From Prosthecodimorpha hirschii (GTDB lineage: Bacteria > Pseudomonadota > Alphaproteobacteria > Rhizobiales > Ancalomicrobiaceae): DNA of 64,000 nt. Of the stretch, positions 37,949 through 46,449 are shown piece by piece; the first letter of the stretch is position 1; each line of letters starts with the position of its first letter. The notes under the pieces are model-generated. The model searched no databases and was not told the DNA's origin. It saw only the letters and a program-made list of their open reading frames with translations. Position numbers and translations under genes: made by a program. The stretch is from positions 344,226-408,225 of the forward strand of contig NZ_LJYW01000001.1 in the NCBI RefSeq assembly GCF_001305515.1. The letters are read 5' to 3'.

Positions 37949-39026
37949 TGCCGTAGCCTTCGGGCCAGCGGTTATCGGGCATGTGGTGGGTGCCGAACAG
38001 CCGGTCGAGCAGCGGGAAGTGGATGGCGAAGTTCACGTCGATCGCCTCGCGCTCGATGCCGTGATGCCAATGGTGGAAGCGCGGCACTACGAAGATCTCT
38101 TCCAGCACGCCGAAGCGGCCGCGGATATTGGCGTGGATGAAGGCCGAATAGATGTAGACGATCAGGAGATAGGCCTGCAGGGCGCTTTCCGAGAAGCCGA
38201 GCACGAACATCGGCAGCGCGGTCAGGCTGCGCAGCGCGATGATCTCCAGGAAATGCATGCGGGCGGAGGCGAGCCAGTCCATCGACTTGGCCGAATGATG
38301 CACGGCGTGGAAGCGCCACAGGAACGGCACGCGGTGGAAGGCCCGGTGCACCCAGTACTGGGCGAAATCGGTCAGCACCATGATGGCGATCACCTGGACC
38401 AGCCAGGGCAGCGCGCCGACGGACGCGCGGAAGGCCGACCAGTCGCCGGTGACCGCGATCACCGCCTTGGACGGCGCCAGGGTCAGGAAGGTCAGCACCT
38501 GCACGAAGAGCGAGGAGACCAGATAGTAGAAGATGTCCTCGCGCCATTCCTCTCGGAACAGAACCTGTTCGGGCCGGAGCGCCAGGAAGCGTTCCAGCGG
38601 CACGAACAGGAAGCCCATGAAGAGCACGTTGAGGACGAAGAAATCGACGCCGAGGAACAGGCCGCCCGGCGTCGCCGCGCTCGCCGGCTCGCCCGGCACG
38701 GCGCCGAGAATGGTCGCCGCCAGCGTCACCGTCATGCCGACGAAGCCGAGAATCTTCTCCGGCCGCAGCACCAGGCTCAGGATCGACAGGAGATAGGCGG
38801 CGATCACTACCGCCCAGAGCACGGGACGGAACAGGGCGTGGTCGCGCAGCAACGAGAGTTCGGGCACGCCGAGCCAGCCCGGATGCTTCAGCACCAGCAC
38901 CAGGAGCAGGCCGGTCGCACCGGCTAGCAGGGCCAGCGTGCCGGCGATCCATCCCGTGCCGAAACCACGCGCCTCGCGCGGCGCCTCCAACTCGGCGCGC
39001 AGCTTCATCCGGATCGCATGCAACAT
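37884..39026 (-). CDS. Fatty-acid hydroxylase/sterol-desaturase superfamily membrane protein
   Basis: A 380-residue inner-membrane di-iron enzyme with four to six hydrophobic segments. The His-box set is complete: HRAFH, HAVHHS and RFHHWHHG, plus an upstream His in AFIHANI, as in sterol desaturase and fatty-acid hydroxylases. The bacterial members hydroxylate or desaturate lipids; the substrate is unknown. The ATG at 39026 gives MLHAIRMKLRAELE; a second ATG six codons on is possible. Its 3' end is the duplicated segment. It is divergent from rnd. Confidence 0.85.
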   Translation of the reverse strand: MLHAIRMKLRAELEAPREARGFGTGWIAGTLALLAGATGLLLVLVLKHPGWLGVPELSLLRDHALFRPVLWAVVIAAYLLSILSLVLRPEKILGFVGMTVTLAATILGAVPGEPASAATPGGLFLGVDFFVLNVLFMGFLFVPLERFLALRPEQVLFREEWREDIFYYLVSSLFVQVLTFLTLAPSKAVIAVTGDWSAFRASVGALPWLVQVIAIMVLTDFAQYWVHRAFHRVPFLWRFHAVHHSAKSMDWLASARMHFLEIIALRSLTALPMFVLGFSESALQAYLLIVYIYSAFIHANIRGRFGVLEEIFVVPRFHHWHHGIEREAIDVNFAIHFPLLDRLFGTHHMPDNRWPEGYGISGHPVPKGYWAQFLYPFRKG

Positions 39027-39192
39027 ATGGGAGCCCCCCGACCTTCGACGGAGGGCACCCTGGCACGTCCGCGTTTCGGCAGGATGTGGCCGGTGTTTCA
39101 GCAAGATTTCGTCGCGATCCTTGTTGTCCGTGAGGTTCCGGGTTGCGCCATTGCCCCACGACAAGTGCGGACTGACGCGCTATAGAGCCGAC

Positions 39193-40380
39193 ATGACGAT
39201 GATTACCGAGACCTCCGCCCTCGCCGATGCCTGCCGCACCCTGGCCGGCCACCCCTATGTCGCCGTGGATACGGAATTCCTGCGTGAGACCACCTACTGG
39301 CCGAAGCTCTGCCTGATCCAGATGGCCGGGCCGGATCTCGCCGTGGTGGTCGATCCGCTGGCCCCCGGTCTCGATCTGAAGCCGTTTCTCGATCTGATGC
39401 GCGACGAGCGCGTCGTCAAAGTGTTCCACGCCGGGCGTCAGGACATCGAAATCGTCTTCAATCTCGGCGGCTTCATTCCGGCGCCGGTGTTCGACACGCA
39501 GGTCGCCGCCATGGTCTGCGGCTTCGGCGATTCGATCTCCTACGATCAGTTGGTCAATCGCGTCAGCGGCCACCAGATCGACAAGTCGTCCCGCTTCACC
39601 GACTGGAGCCGCCGCCCGCTGTCCGAGCGCCAGCTCGACTATGCGCTCTCCGACGTGACGCATCTGCGCGAGGTCTATCACTATCTCAGCGCCAGCCTCG
39701 CCGAGCAGGACCGGCAGGATTGGGTCGCCGAGGAGATGAAGGTGCTGACCTCGATCGGCACCTACGACATGCGCCCCGAGGACGCCTGGGAGCGGCTCAA
39801 GATCCGCGTGAAGAAACCGGTCGAACTGGCCATCCTGAAAGAGCTTGCCGCGTGGCGCGAGCGCGAGGCCCGGGCCCGCGACCTGCCCCGCTCGCGCGTC
39901 CTCAAGGACGAGGCGATCTACGAGATCGTGGCCGAGCAGCCGGTCGAACCGTCGCGCCTCGGCAACCTGCGCAGCCTGTCGAAAGGCTACGAGCGCTCGC
40001 GCCAGGGCGAGGAGATCGTCGCCGCCGTGAAGCGCGCGCTGGCCACGCCGCGCGACAAGCTGCCGGCGATCCCGCGCGGCAAGCCGATGCCGGACGGCGC
40101 GGGCGCGGCCGTCGATCTCCTGAAGGTGCTGCTGAAATTCGTCGCCGAGACCCATGGCGTCGCCGCCAAGGTGATCGCCACCGTCGACGACCTGGAAGCG
40201 ATCGCGGCCGACGACAATGCCGACGTGGCCGTCCTGAAGGGATGGCGGCGGGAGATTTTCGGCAACGTCGCCTTGAAACTGAAGCGCGGCGAGATCGCGC
40301 TGTCCTTCGACGGGCGGCGCGTCATCTCGCTGGAGATCGATCCACGTCAGACCGCCACCAAGGGGCGGCGGATCGGATGA
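39193..40380 (+). CDS. rnd: Ribonuclease D
   Basis: A 395-residue 3'-5' exoribonuclease of the DEDD type that trims tRNA precursors and other structured RNAs. The catalytic acids are in YVAVDTEFLRE, VFHAGRQDIEIV and YALSDVTHLRE. An HRDC domain covers ~residues 210-290, with a shorter second helical domain after it. The ATG at 39193 begins MTMITETSALADAC. An upstream open frame from 38938 has no signals. Confidence 0.95.
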   Translation: MTMITETSALADACRTLAGHPYVAVDTEFLRETTYWPKLCLIQMAGPDLAVVVDPLAPGLDLKPFLDLMRDERVVKVFHAGRQDIEIVFNLGGFIPAPVFDTQVAAMVCGFGDSISYDQLVNRVSGHQIDKSSRFTDWSRRPLSERQLDYALSDVTHLREVYHYLSASLAEQDRQDWVAEEMKVLTSIGTYDMRPEDAWERLKIRVKKPVELAILKELAAWREREARARDLPRSRVLKDEAIYEIVAEQPVEPSRLGNLRSLSKGYERSRQGEEIVAAVKRALATPRDKLPAIPRGKPMPDGAGAAVDLLKVLLKFVAETHGVAAKVIATVDDLEAIAADDNADVAVLKGWRREIFGNVALKLKRGEIALSFDGRRVISLEIDPRQTATKGRRIG

Positions 40381-40409
40381 CCGCGGTTCGATAGAGGAGC
40401 CGGAGCCTG

Positions 40410-40709
40410 ATGCGGAGATTGGCACTCGCCATGGCGGTTTTCACGGCGGTCGCATCGCCTGCCGCCGCGCAGGGGACCTGCCGCGTGGTCGACCCGAACG
40501 GCGCCCCACCGGGCACCCCGATCCCGGTCCGGGAAGGCCGGCACACCGACCGCATCATCGGCCATGTCCCGAACGGGCATGTCTTCCATTATACCGGGGT
40601 GGTCGACGGGCTCATCCCCGGCACCTTTGCGCCGGCCGTGCCGGTTCACAACGGCAATATCACCATTTTCGGTGTCATCGACCCGGGCGCCCTGCGCTGC
40701 CCGCCGTGA
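40410..40709 (+). CDS. Small secreted SH3-like protein
   Basis: A 99-residue protein with a signal peptide (LALAMAVFTAVASPAAA, cleavage before QGTCRVV). The mature ~78 residues resemble a bacterial SH3-like/SH3b fold: GTCRVVDPNGAPPGTPIPV and DRIIGHVPNGHVFHYTGVV. Two Cys residues (start and end of the mature part) may pair. Periplasmic and of unknown role. It starts 29 bp after rnd. Confidence 0.65.
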   Translation: MRRLALAMAVFTAVASPAAAQGTCRVVDPNGAPPGTPIPVREGRHTDRIIGHVPNGHVFHYTGVVDGLIPGTFAPAVPVHNGNITIFGVIDPGALRCPP

Positions 40710-40778
40710 GGCGATCGCCCGTCGCGACCCGGATGCGCGCCCCGAGCGGGGAGCATCGGGCCAGCCGCCGGAATCGGG

Positions 40779-41618
40779 TCAATTGCACGGCTTCACGTCG
40801 ATGAAGGTCAGTTCCGTCATGCGGCCGTCGAGGGCGAAATCGCCGTAGTCGAGGCGCAGGCGGCGACTGATGCCGTTCTCGTAGAGCTGGAACGACAGCT
40901 GGTATTCGGGCGTGTCCTCGCCCTTCTCGCGCTTGGCGGGGTCGAAATAGGAGATGGTCATCGGCCAGCGCTTGACTGCGGCCAGTTCCGGCCGGTCGGC
41001 GACCTTCTCCTCGTCGCCCTCGGCCGGCCCCTCGATCGGCTTGCCGATCACCGCCGCGGTATCGTAGACGCGCTCGCCGCCGTCCGAGCCGTCATAGAGG
41101 CGGATCTGGTCGAAGCTCTTGCCGGCCTTGGCGGCGTCGATCAGGTCGGCCATGTGCTGGGTCGGGAAGCGGGCCTCGGCCGGCAACGACACCTTGCGTT
41201 CCGCCGGCCGCACGATGCTGGCGACGGCGCCGGCTTCGGTCCGCTTGGCCGAACCCTTCGATTCGTCCGTCATGGTCTGCTCGATGAAGTTCTGCGACAG
41301 GAAGTCGAACAGCTTGCCGTCCGCATCCTCGAAGGACGAGGTGCGCATGTCGGTGACGCGCGATTTGCCGTCGGTATTCTCCAGCCGCGTGACCAGCCGG
41401 AACTGCGTGGCGAAACCGTCGCAGACCGAGCCGACGAACTCGTAGACCAGGCGCCCGGTGACGCCGCCGATCTCGGACTTGTCGGTGCGCTTGGCGAGCT
41501 TCAGGTCATAGACGGCTCGATGGGACTTGAGGCCGGTGATCGTCGCACTTGCCGCGCCCGCTGGGCCGGGTGCCAGGATGACGACCGCCGACAGGAGGAT
41601 CGCGGTGGAGCGGATCAT
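40779..41618 (-). CDS. eipB: EipB, periplasmic envelope-integrity protein (DUF1849)
   Basis: A 279-residue secreted protein with a signal peptide (TAILLSAVVILAPGPAGA). The mature part starts SHRAVYDLKL, the conserved opening of DUF1849, and has RLVYEFVGSVCDG and a C-terminal Cys (VKPCN), which in EipB proteins form a disulphide. EipB is a periplasmic beta-spiral protein that supports cell-envelope integrity in Brucella and relatives. It is divergent from the RidA gene, ~380 bp away. Confidence 0.85.
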   Translation of the reverse strand: MIRSTAILLSAVVILAPGPAGAASATITGLKSHRAVYDLKLAKRTDKSEIGGVTGRLVYEFVGSVCDGFATQFRLVTRLENTDGKSRVTDMRTSSFEDADGKLFDFLSQNFIEQTMTDESKGSAKRTEAGAVASIVRPAERKVSLPAEARFPTQHMADLIDAAKAGKSFDQIRLYDGSDGGERVYDTAAVIGKPIEGPAEGDEEKVADRPELAAVKRWPMTISYFDPAKREKGEDTPEYQLSFQLYENGISRRLRLDYGDFALDGRMTELTFIDVKPCN

Positions 41619-41996
41619 GGGCTTCCTCGTCTGATGTCGGCCCCTTCAACGCGCCAATTCCGGCGAATCCGGGACCTGCGTGGGCTCGAGCGCAGCCGCC
41701 GCGGGTGGATATGACCTTGCTATCCGGTTTTGCCCGAAGCGGCCAGCGGGCGCCGCCGGGACAGGTCTCAATTCGATGTGCTCGTCTCGACCGCTCTTCC
41801 GATAGGGTACCGGCGGCCGGAAAGTCGAGGGCAACGCCACCGGACCGGCTGGCCCGCGCCGGTGTCCGCCGGCAAGCGGCGGAGATGCACGGTCGGAAGC
41901 CCGTTTCGAGTGTCGGGACTGCGCCCTGCGATGTTGCCAAGCGGGCGGATTTCGGCCATGGGAACGGCTCCATCCTCCAAGCCGGACGACAGCACC

Positions 41997-42455
41997 ATGA
42001 GCCAGACCGAACAGCGCCTCGCCGAACTCGGCATCACCCTGCCGACCCCGAGCAAGCCGGCCGCCAACTACATCCCGGCCGTGAAGACCGGCAATCTCCT
42101 GTTCGTCTCCGGCCAGATCCCGATGGGCCCGAACGGCTTGGAATATGTCGGCCAGCTCGGCGCCGATACGGATATCGACACCGGCCGCGCCGCTGCGCGC
42201 CTGTGCGCCATCAACCTGCTCGCCCAGGTGAAGGCCCATGCCGGCGACCTCGACGGCGTGCGCTGCGTCAAGCTGACCGGCTTCGTCAACTCCGCCAGCG
42301 GCTTCGGCGACCAGCCGAAGGTCGTCAACGGCGCGTCCGACCTGATCGTCGAGGTGCTCGGTGAGCGCGGCCGGCATTCGCGTTCCGCAGTTGGCGTCGC
42401 CGGCCTGCCCTTCGGCGTCGCCGTCGAAGTCGAAGGCATCTTCGAGATCGCCTGA
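41997..42455 (+). CDS. RidA/YjgF family protein
   Basis: A 152-residue protein of the RidA (YjgF/YER057c/UK114) superfamily. The visible segments are LLFVSGQIPMGPNG near the start, then INLLAQVKAHAGDLDGV and the C-terminal GVAVEVEGI. The strict RidA Arg-105 signature is not clear: the position reads AVGVAGLPFGV, so it may belong to a subgroup that does not hydrolyse imines. Cytosolic. It is co-directional with the downstream gene ugpQ-like (14 bp gap). Confidence 0.85.
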   Translation: MSQTEQRLAELGITLPTPSKPAANYIPAVKTGNLLFVSGQIPMGPNGLEYVGQLGADTDIDTGRAAARLCAINLLAQVKAHAGDLDGVRCVKLTGFVNSASGFGDQPKVVNGASDLIVEVLGERGRHSRSAVGVAGLPFGVAVEVEGIFEIA

Positions 42456-42469
42456 CCCGGAGCGTTCCG

Positions 42470-43234
42470 ATGGATCTCGGCTTCCTCGTACGCCGCCCGG
42501 TGGCCCACCGCGGCTACCACGACATCAAGGCGGGACGGGTCGAGAACACCCTGACGGCGGTCCGTGCCGCCGTCGCGCGCGACTTCGCGATCGAGGTCGA
42601 TGTCCAGCTGACCGGCGACGGTGAGGCCGTGGTGTTCCACGACTTCACCCTCGACCGGCTGACGACCGGCCAGGGGCGGCTCGACCGCAAGACCCTGGCC
42701 GAGATCCAGGGCGCCCCCTTCCGCGTTTCCGACGACCGCGTGCCGACGCTGGCCGAACTGCTCGATACGGTGGCGGGGCGGGTCGGCTTGATCATCGAGA
42801 TCAAGAGCGATTTCGCCCGGCCGGCCGATCTGCGCCTGGTCCGGCGCACCGTCGCCGGCCTGAAGGGCTACCGCGGCCCGGTTGCGGTCAAGTCGTTCGA
42901 TCCGGACATGGTCGCCGAAGTCGGCCGGCTCGCCCCCGACCTGCCGCGCGGCATCGTCGCCGACGACGCCCGCGATCCCGATCACTACGGCCGGCTCGGC
43001 GCGGCGGCGCGATTCTCGCTGCGCCATCTCCTCCACATGCCGCGGACGAAACCCCATTTCATCTCCTATGGGGTGAAGTATCTGCCCGCCCCCGGGCCGG
43101 CCTTTGCCCGCAAGGTGATGGGCAAGCCGGTCATCACCTGGACGGTGCGGACCGAGGCCGACCGCGCGGTTGCGTCCGCCTATGCAGACCAGATAGTGTT
43201 CGAGGGCTTCGACCCGGACGCGAAGCCGCACTAG
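42470..43234 (+). CDS. Glycerophosphodiester phosphodiesterase
   Basis: A 254-residue cytosolic GDPD that splits glycerophosphodiesters into sn-glycerol-3-phosphate and an alcohol. Catalytic and metal residues are seen in VAHRGYHDIKAGRVENTL (His and Glu), AIEVDVQL (Glu, Asp) and VVFHDFTLDRLT (His). There is no signal peptide, so it is UgpQ-like rather than the secreted GlpQ type. It follows the RidA gene closely. Confidence 0.9.
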   Translation: MDLGFLVRRPVAHRGYHDIKAGRVENTLTAVRAAVARDFAIEVDVQLTGDGEAVVFHDFTLDRLTTGQGRLDRKTLAEIQGAPFRVSDDRVPTLAELLDTVAGRVGLIIEIKSDFARPADLRLVRRTVAGLKGYRGPVAVKSFDPDMVAEVGRLAPDLPRGIVADDARDPDHYGRLGAAARFSLRHLLHMPRTKPHFISYGVKYLPAPGPAFARKVMGKPVITWTVRTEADRAVASAYADQIVFEGFDPDAKPH

Positions 43235-43308
43235 ACGGCCTACTTCCGGGTTCGCACCCCTGGCGATCACGGGTTCGTGATCGACCTGCCATCAGATGAA
43301 CGATTTCT

Positions 43309-43321
43309 GAACGTACCGTTC
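43309..43321. promoter_or_regulatory. 13-bp palindrome upstream of a small secreted protein gene
   Basis: GAACG-TAC-CGTTC, centred 88 bp before the ATG at 43403. It could be a repressor operator. No factor is assigned. Confidence 0.35.
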
Positions 43322-43402
43322 GGACTTGGTTATGTGATGGACGGCTACCGTCTGACCATCGAACGGGGGTCAGAGCCGTCCCCTGAGGGAAGGAAGAGAG
43401 CC

Positions 43403-43705
43403 ATGAATACCGCCAGCAAGTTCCTCGCCGCGGCCATCGCCGCTGCCACCCTCGCCACCGCCACGGTCGGCACCACCAGCCAGGCCCAGGCCGGCGGCGG
43501 CAACTTCATCGCCGGCCTCGTCGGCGGCGCCATCGTCGGCGGCGCTGTCGTCGCCGCGTCGCGCCCCTACTATTACGGCCCCGGCTACTACTACGGTCCG
43601 GCCCCGGCCTATGTCGTGCCGGCCCCGGCCTATGCGCCGTCCTGCCACAAGGTGTGGGCCTACGACGCCTACGGCAACCCGTACAAGACCAAGGTCTGCC
43701 ACTGA
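43403..43705 (+). CDS. Small secreted Gly/Tyr/Pro-rich protein
   Basis: A 100-residue protein with a signal peptide (FLAAAIAAATLATATVG ... SQAQA). The mature part has a short hydrophobic glycine-rich segment (GLVGGAIVGGAVVAAS) followed by a Tyr/Pro repeat (YYYGPGYYYGPAPAY) and a C-terminal pair of Cys residues (CHKVWAYDAY, KVCH). AAGGAAGAGAG precedes the ATG. It resembles short envelope proteins common in Hyphomicrobiales. No function is known. Confidence 0.7.
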   Translation: MNTASKFLAAAIAAATLATATVGTTSQAQAGGGNFIAGLVGGAIVGGAVVAASRPYYYGPGYYYGPAPAYVVPAPAYAPSCHKVWAYDAYGNPYKTKVCH

Positions 43706-43760
43706 TTTCATTCCACGGAGAGCGGATCATCGCCCCCCGAAACGCTCTCCAGGAACGCCA

Positions 43761-43793
43761 GGCCCGGTCGCAAGACCGGGCCTGTTCGTTTTT
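43761..43793 (+). terminator. Rho-independent terminator 1 of 3
   Basis: Perfect GGCCCGGTC / GACCGGGCC stem with a GCAA tetraloop, followed by CTGTTCGTTTTT. It lies ~55 bp after the secreted-protein stop at 43705. The first of three near-copies. Confidence 0.85.
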
Positions 43794-43805
43794 AGGGAAG
43801 ACCAT

Positions 43806-43836
43806 CCCGGTCGCAAGACCGGGCCTGTTCGTTTTT
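43806..43836 (+). terminator. Rho-independent terminator 2 of 3
   Basis: Same stem core (CCCGGTC / GACCGGG), the same GCAA loop and the same CTGTTCGTTTTT tail, 43 bp after copy 1. Confidence 0.85.
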
Positions 43837-43845
43837 GGGGGGCGT

Positions 43846-43876
43846 TCCGGTCGCAAGACTTGGCCTGATCGTTTTT
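43846..43876 (+). terminator. Rho-independent terminator 3 of 3 (degenerate)
   Basis: TTCCGGTC-GCAA-GACTTGG stem with mismatches, then CTGATCGTTTTT, 41 bp after copy 2. It appears to be a decaying copy. Confidence 0.7.
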
Positions 43877-44163
43877 GAAGATCGTGCTGGCCGCCGAGCC
43901 AAACCGCGATTTCTCGGTCCTTCCGTGGCATCGTCCCCCTGATCCGCCCTTCGGGCACCTCCTCCCCCCGCCGGGGGGCGAAGGGGAAGGAACCGCGGGA
44001 TCGGGTGCGGGAGCTTGGTCGGGACGGGGAGCTTGGCGCTCATGCAGCGGTGTCGGCCGCCCCGTTATCGCCGAGCCGTGAAGCGGAGCCCGCTTTTCGC
44101 GCTTGCGGGATCGCGGCCCAGGCCTATCTATTGGGGCCGCCTCGCCTTTCCGGATCCCGCCCC

Positions 44164-45414
44164 ATGCCGAAAGCGCCTGCCGAAACCGCCACGTTGCGCG
44201 TCGCCGCCGGGATCGCCGAGATCGGGCGGGAGACCTGGGACGCGCTGGCCAATCCCGGCTGGCGGCTGGCGCCGGGCGGTCCGGTGCGGCTCGACGGCAT
44301 TCCTGACGCCGCCGCGCCGGCCTACAATCCGTTTCTCTCCTACGATTTTCTCGCAGCCTTGGAGGAGTCCGGTTCGGTCTCCGCGCGGGCCGGCTGGACG
44401 CCGCGCCACCTGGTGCTGGAGGGAGCGGACGGGGCACCCGCCGCACTCGCGCCCTGCTACGCCAAGAGCCACAGTCAGGGCGAATATGTCTTCGACCACA
44501 GCTGGGCGCAGGCCTACGAGCGGGCCGGCGGGCGCTACTATCCGAAGCTCCAGGTATCGGTCCCCTTCACGCCGGCGACCGGCCCGCGCCTGCTGGTCCG
44601 GCCCGGCGCCCCTGCGACGCGCGACCGGGCGCTCCTGGTCGAGGGCCTTGCCGGCTTCGCCCGGCAGGCCGGCGCCTCCTCGGTCCACGCGACCTTCCTG
44701 ATCGACGACGATGTCGCCGCCTTCGAATCCGGTGGCTGGCTGGCGCGCACCGACCAGCAGTTCCATTGGCCGAACCGCGGCTTTCGCGACTTCGACGATT
44801 TCCTGGACAGCTTCCAGAGCCGCAAGCGCAAGCAGGTCAAACGCGAACGGCGCGACGCGCTGGCGGATGGCGTCGAGATCGTCGCCAAGACCGGCGCCGA
44901 GATCCGGGAGGCCGACTGGGACGCCTTCTATGCCTTCTACATGGATACCGGCGGCCGCAAATGGGGCCGGCCCTATCTGAACCGCACCGCCTTCGCGCTG
45001 ATCGGCGAACGCTTGGCCGATGCGGTCCTGCTCGTGCTCGCCACCCGCCACGGCAGGCCGATCGCCGGCGCGCTCAACCTGATCGGGTCGGATGCCCTGT
45101 ACGGGCGCTACTGGGGGGCCGTCGAGGAGCAGCCCTTCCTGCATTTCGAGGTCTGCTACTATCAGGCGATCGAATTCGCCATCCGCCGCGGCCTCGCCCG
45201 GGTCGAGGCCGGCGCCCAGGGCGAACACAAGCTCGCCCGCGGCTACCTGCCGACGACGACCCGCTCGGCGCACTTCATCGTCGATCCGGGCCTCCGTAAG
45301 GCGGTCGACCGCTATCTGGCCATGGAACGCCAGGAGGTCGCCCAGATCGGCGACATTCTGGCCGCCCATGCGCCCTACCGCCATGCCGACGGCGCCGAAG
45401 CCGACGGTTTCTGA
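44164..45414 (+). CDS. GNAT/FemAB-like acetyltransferase, DUF482 (COG3146)
   Basis: A 416-residue cytosolic protein of DUF482. Segments include the start LRVAAGIAEIGRETWDAL, NPFLSYDFLAALEES, HSWAQAYERAGGRYYPKLQ, and the C-terminal HKLARGYLPTTTRSAHFI. The family is GNAT/FemX-like, with a peptide- or polysaccharide-linked acyl transfer role inferred but not shown. The ATG at 44164 begins MPKAPAETATL; no strong ribosome-binding site is seen. Confidence 0.85.
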   Translation: MPKAPAETATLRVAAGIAEIGRETWDALANPGWRLAPGGPVRLDGIPDAAAPAYNPFLSYDFLAALEESGSVSARAGWTPRHLVLEGADGAPAALAPCYAKSHSQGEYVFDHSWAQAYERAGGRYYPKLQVSVPFTPATGPRLLVRPGAPATRDRALLVEGLAGFARQAGASSVHATFLIDDDVAAFESGGWLARTDQQFHWPNRGFRDFDDFLDSFQSRKRKQVKRERRDALADGVEIVAKTGAEIREADWDAFYAFYMDTGGRKWGRPYLNRTAFALIGERLADAVLLVLATRHGRPIAGALNLIGSDALYGRYWGAVEEQPFLHFEVCYYQAIEFAIRRGLARVEAGAQGEHKLARGYLPTTTRSAHFIVDPGLRKAVDRYLAMERQEVAQIGDILAAHAPYRHADGAEADGF

Positions 45415-45651
45415 CGGGCGGCTTCCAGCCAACGCTCGTGCCCCACAAGACTGCACCCCGCGAGGGACTGGCGGCGCCGTGATTTGTGTTCCCCAGGGAA
45501 CTGCGGCATATCGGGTCTTCTGAGAGAGGACGTCATGTGATCGCTGGCACCCGGTTCGGGCTGATGCCCGGCCAGACCCTGCCCTTATCCGTTCTGATCC
45601 GACGCGGTTGAGCCTGGCTCGTCCGCGATCGCGGACCGATGCGAGCCTCCG

Positions 45652-46449
45652 ATGTCCTCCGATTTCATCAAATATCCGCGTACGCCCCATCTCGTCGGGT
45701 CCCGGCTGCAGCCCGGCGACGACGCCTCCGGCCAGGTCCCGGTCGGCGCCCTGACCGACGGCATCCTCGTGATCGAGGAGAAGATCGACGGCGCCAATGC
45801 CGGCATCAGCTTCGATGCCGACGGCCGGCTGATGCTGCAGTCGCGCGGCCACCCGCTCGCCGGCGGCCCACGCGAGGCGCAGTTCGCGCTCCTGAAGGCC
45901 TGGGCGCAGACGATCGAACCCGACCTCAGGGAGGTGCTCGGCCGGCGCTACATCGTCTACGGGGAATGGTGCTTCGCCAAGCACACGGTCTTCTACGACC
46001 GGCTGCCGCACTATTTCCTGGAATTCGACGTGTTCGACCGCGAGACCGGCCGGTTCCTGTCGACGCCCGCACGCCGGGCGCTCCTCGACGGGCTGCCGAT
46101 CGTGTCCGTGCCGGTGCTGCACGAAGGTCGGGTCGCGACCCGCAAGGCGCTGGAGGCGTTGGTCGCTCCCTCGCTCTACAAATCGGACGACTGGGAGGCG
46201 GCGCTCGCCGCCGCCGCATCCGAGACCGGCCAGGATCCCGTGCGCGTCGCCCGGGAGACCGACGGGAGCCGGCGCTCGGAAGGGCTCTACATCAAGCAGG
46301 AGCAGGACGATCGGGTGATCGGGCGCTACAAGTTCGTGCGCGCCGACTTCCTGCAGGCGATCCTGGCGTCCGGCTCGCATTGGGCCGATCGGCCGATCGT
46401 CGCCAACCGGCTCGCGCCCGGTGTCGACCTGTTCGGGGGGCTGGCATGA
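45652..46449 (+). CDS. ATP-dependent RNA ligase family protein
   Basis: A 265-residue nucleotidyltransferase with RNA ligase motifs: motif I EEKIDGAN, with the adenylated Lys44; motif III-like YIVYGEWCFAKH; motif IV EGLYIK; motif V RYKFVR. It would adenylate itself and seal a 3'-OH to a 5'-phosphate RNA end. Its stop overlaps the ATG of the HD-kinase gene (ATGA), so the ligase and the end-healing enzyme are made together. Confidence 0.88.
   Translation: MSSDFIKYPRTPHLVGSRLQPGDDASGQVPVGALTDGILVIEEKIDGANAGISFDADGRLMLQSRGHPLAGGPREAQFALLKAWAQTIEPDLREVLGRRYIVYGEWCFAKHTVFYDRLPHYFLEFDVFDRETGRFLSTPARRALLDGLPIVSVPVLHEGRVATRKALEALVAPSLYKSDDWEAALAAAASETGQDPVRVARETDGSRRSEGLYIKQEQDDRVIGRYKFVRADFLQAILASGSHWADRPIVANRLAPGVDLFGGLA

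Larger units (their letters stand above)
43706..44163. other. Intergenic region with terminator array and GC-rich hairpins
   Basis: 458 bp. The first part holds three tandem terminator units (43761-43876). The rest has GC-rich perfect inverted repeats such as CCCCCCGCCGGGGGG at 43964-43978, with no downstream T-run. No gene is seen before the GNAT start. Confidence 0.7.
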
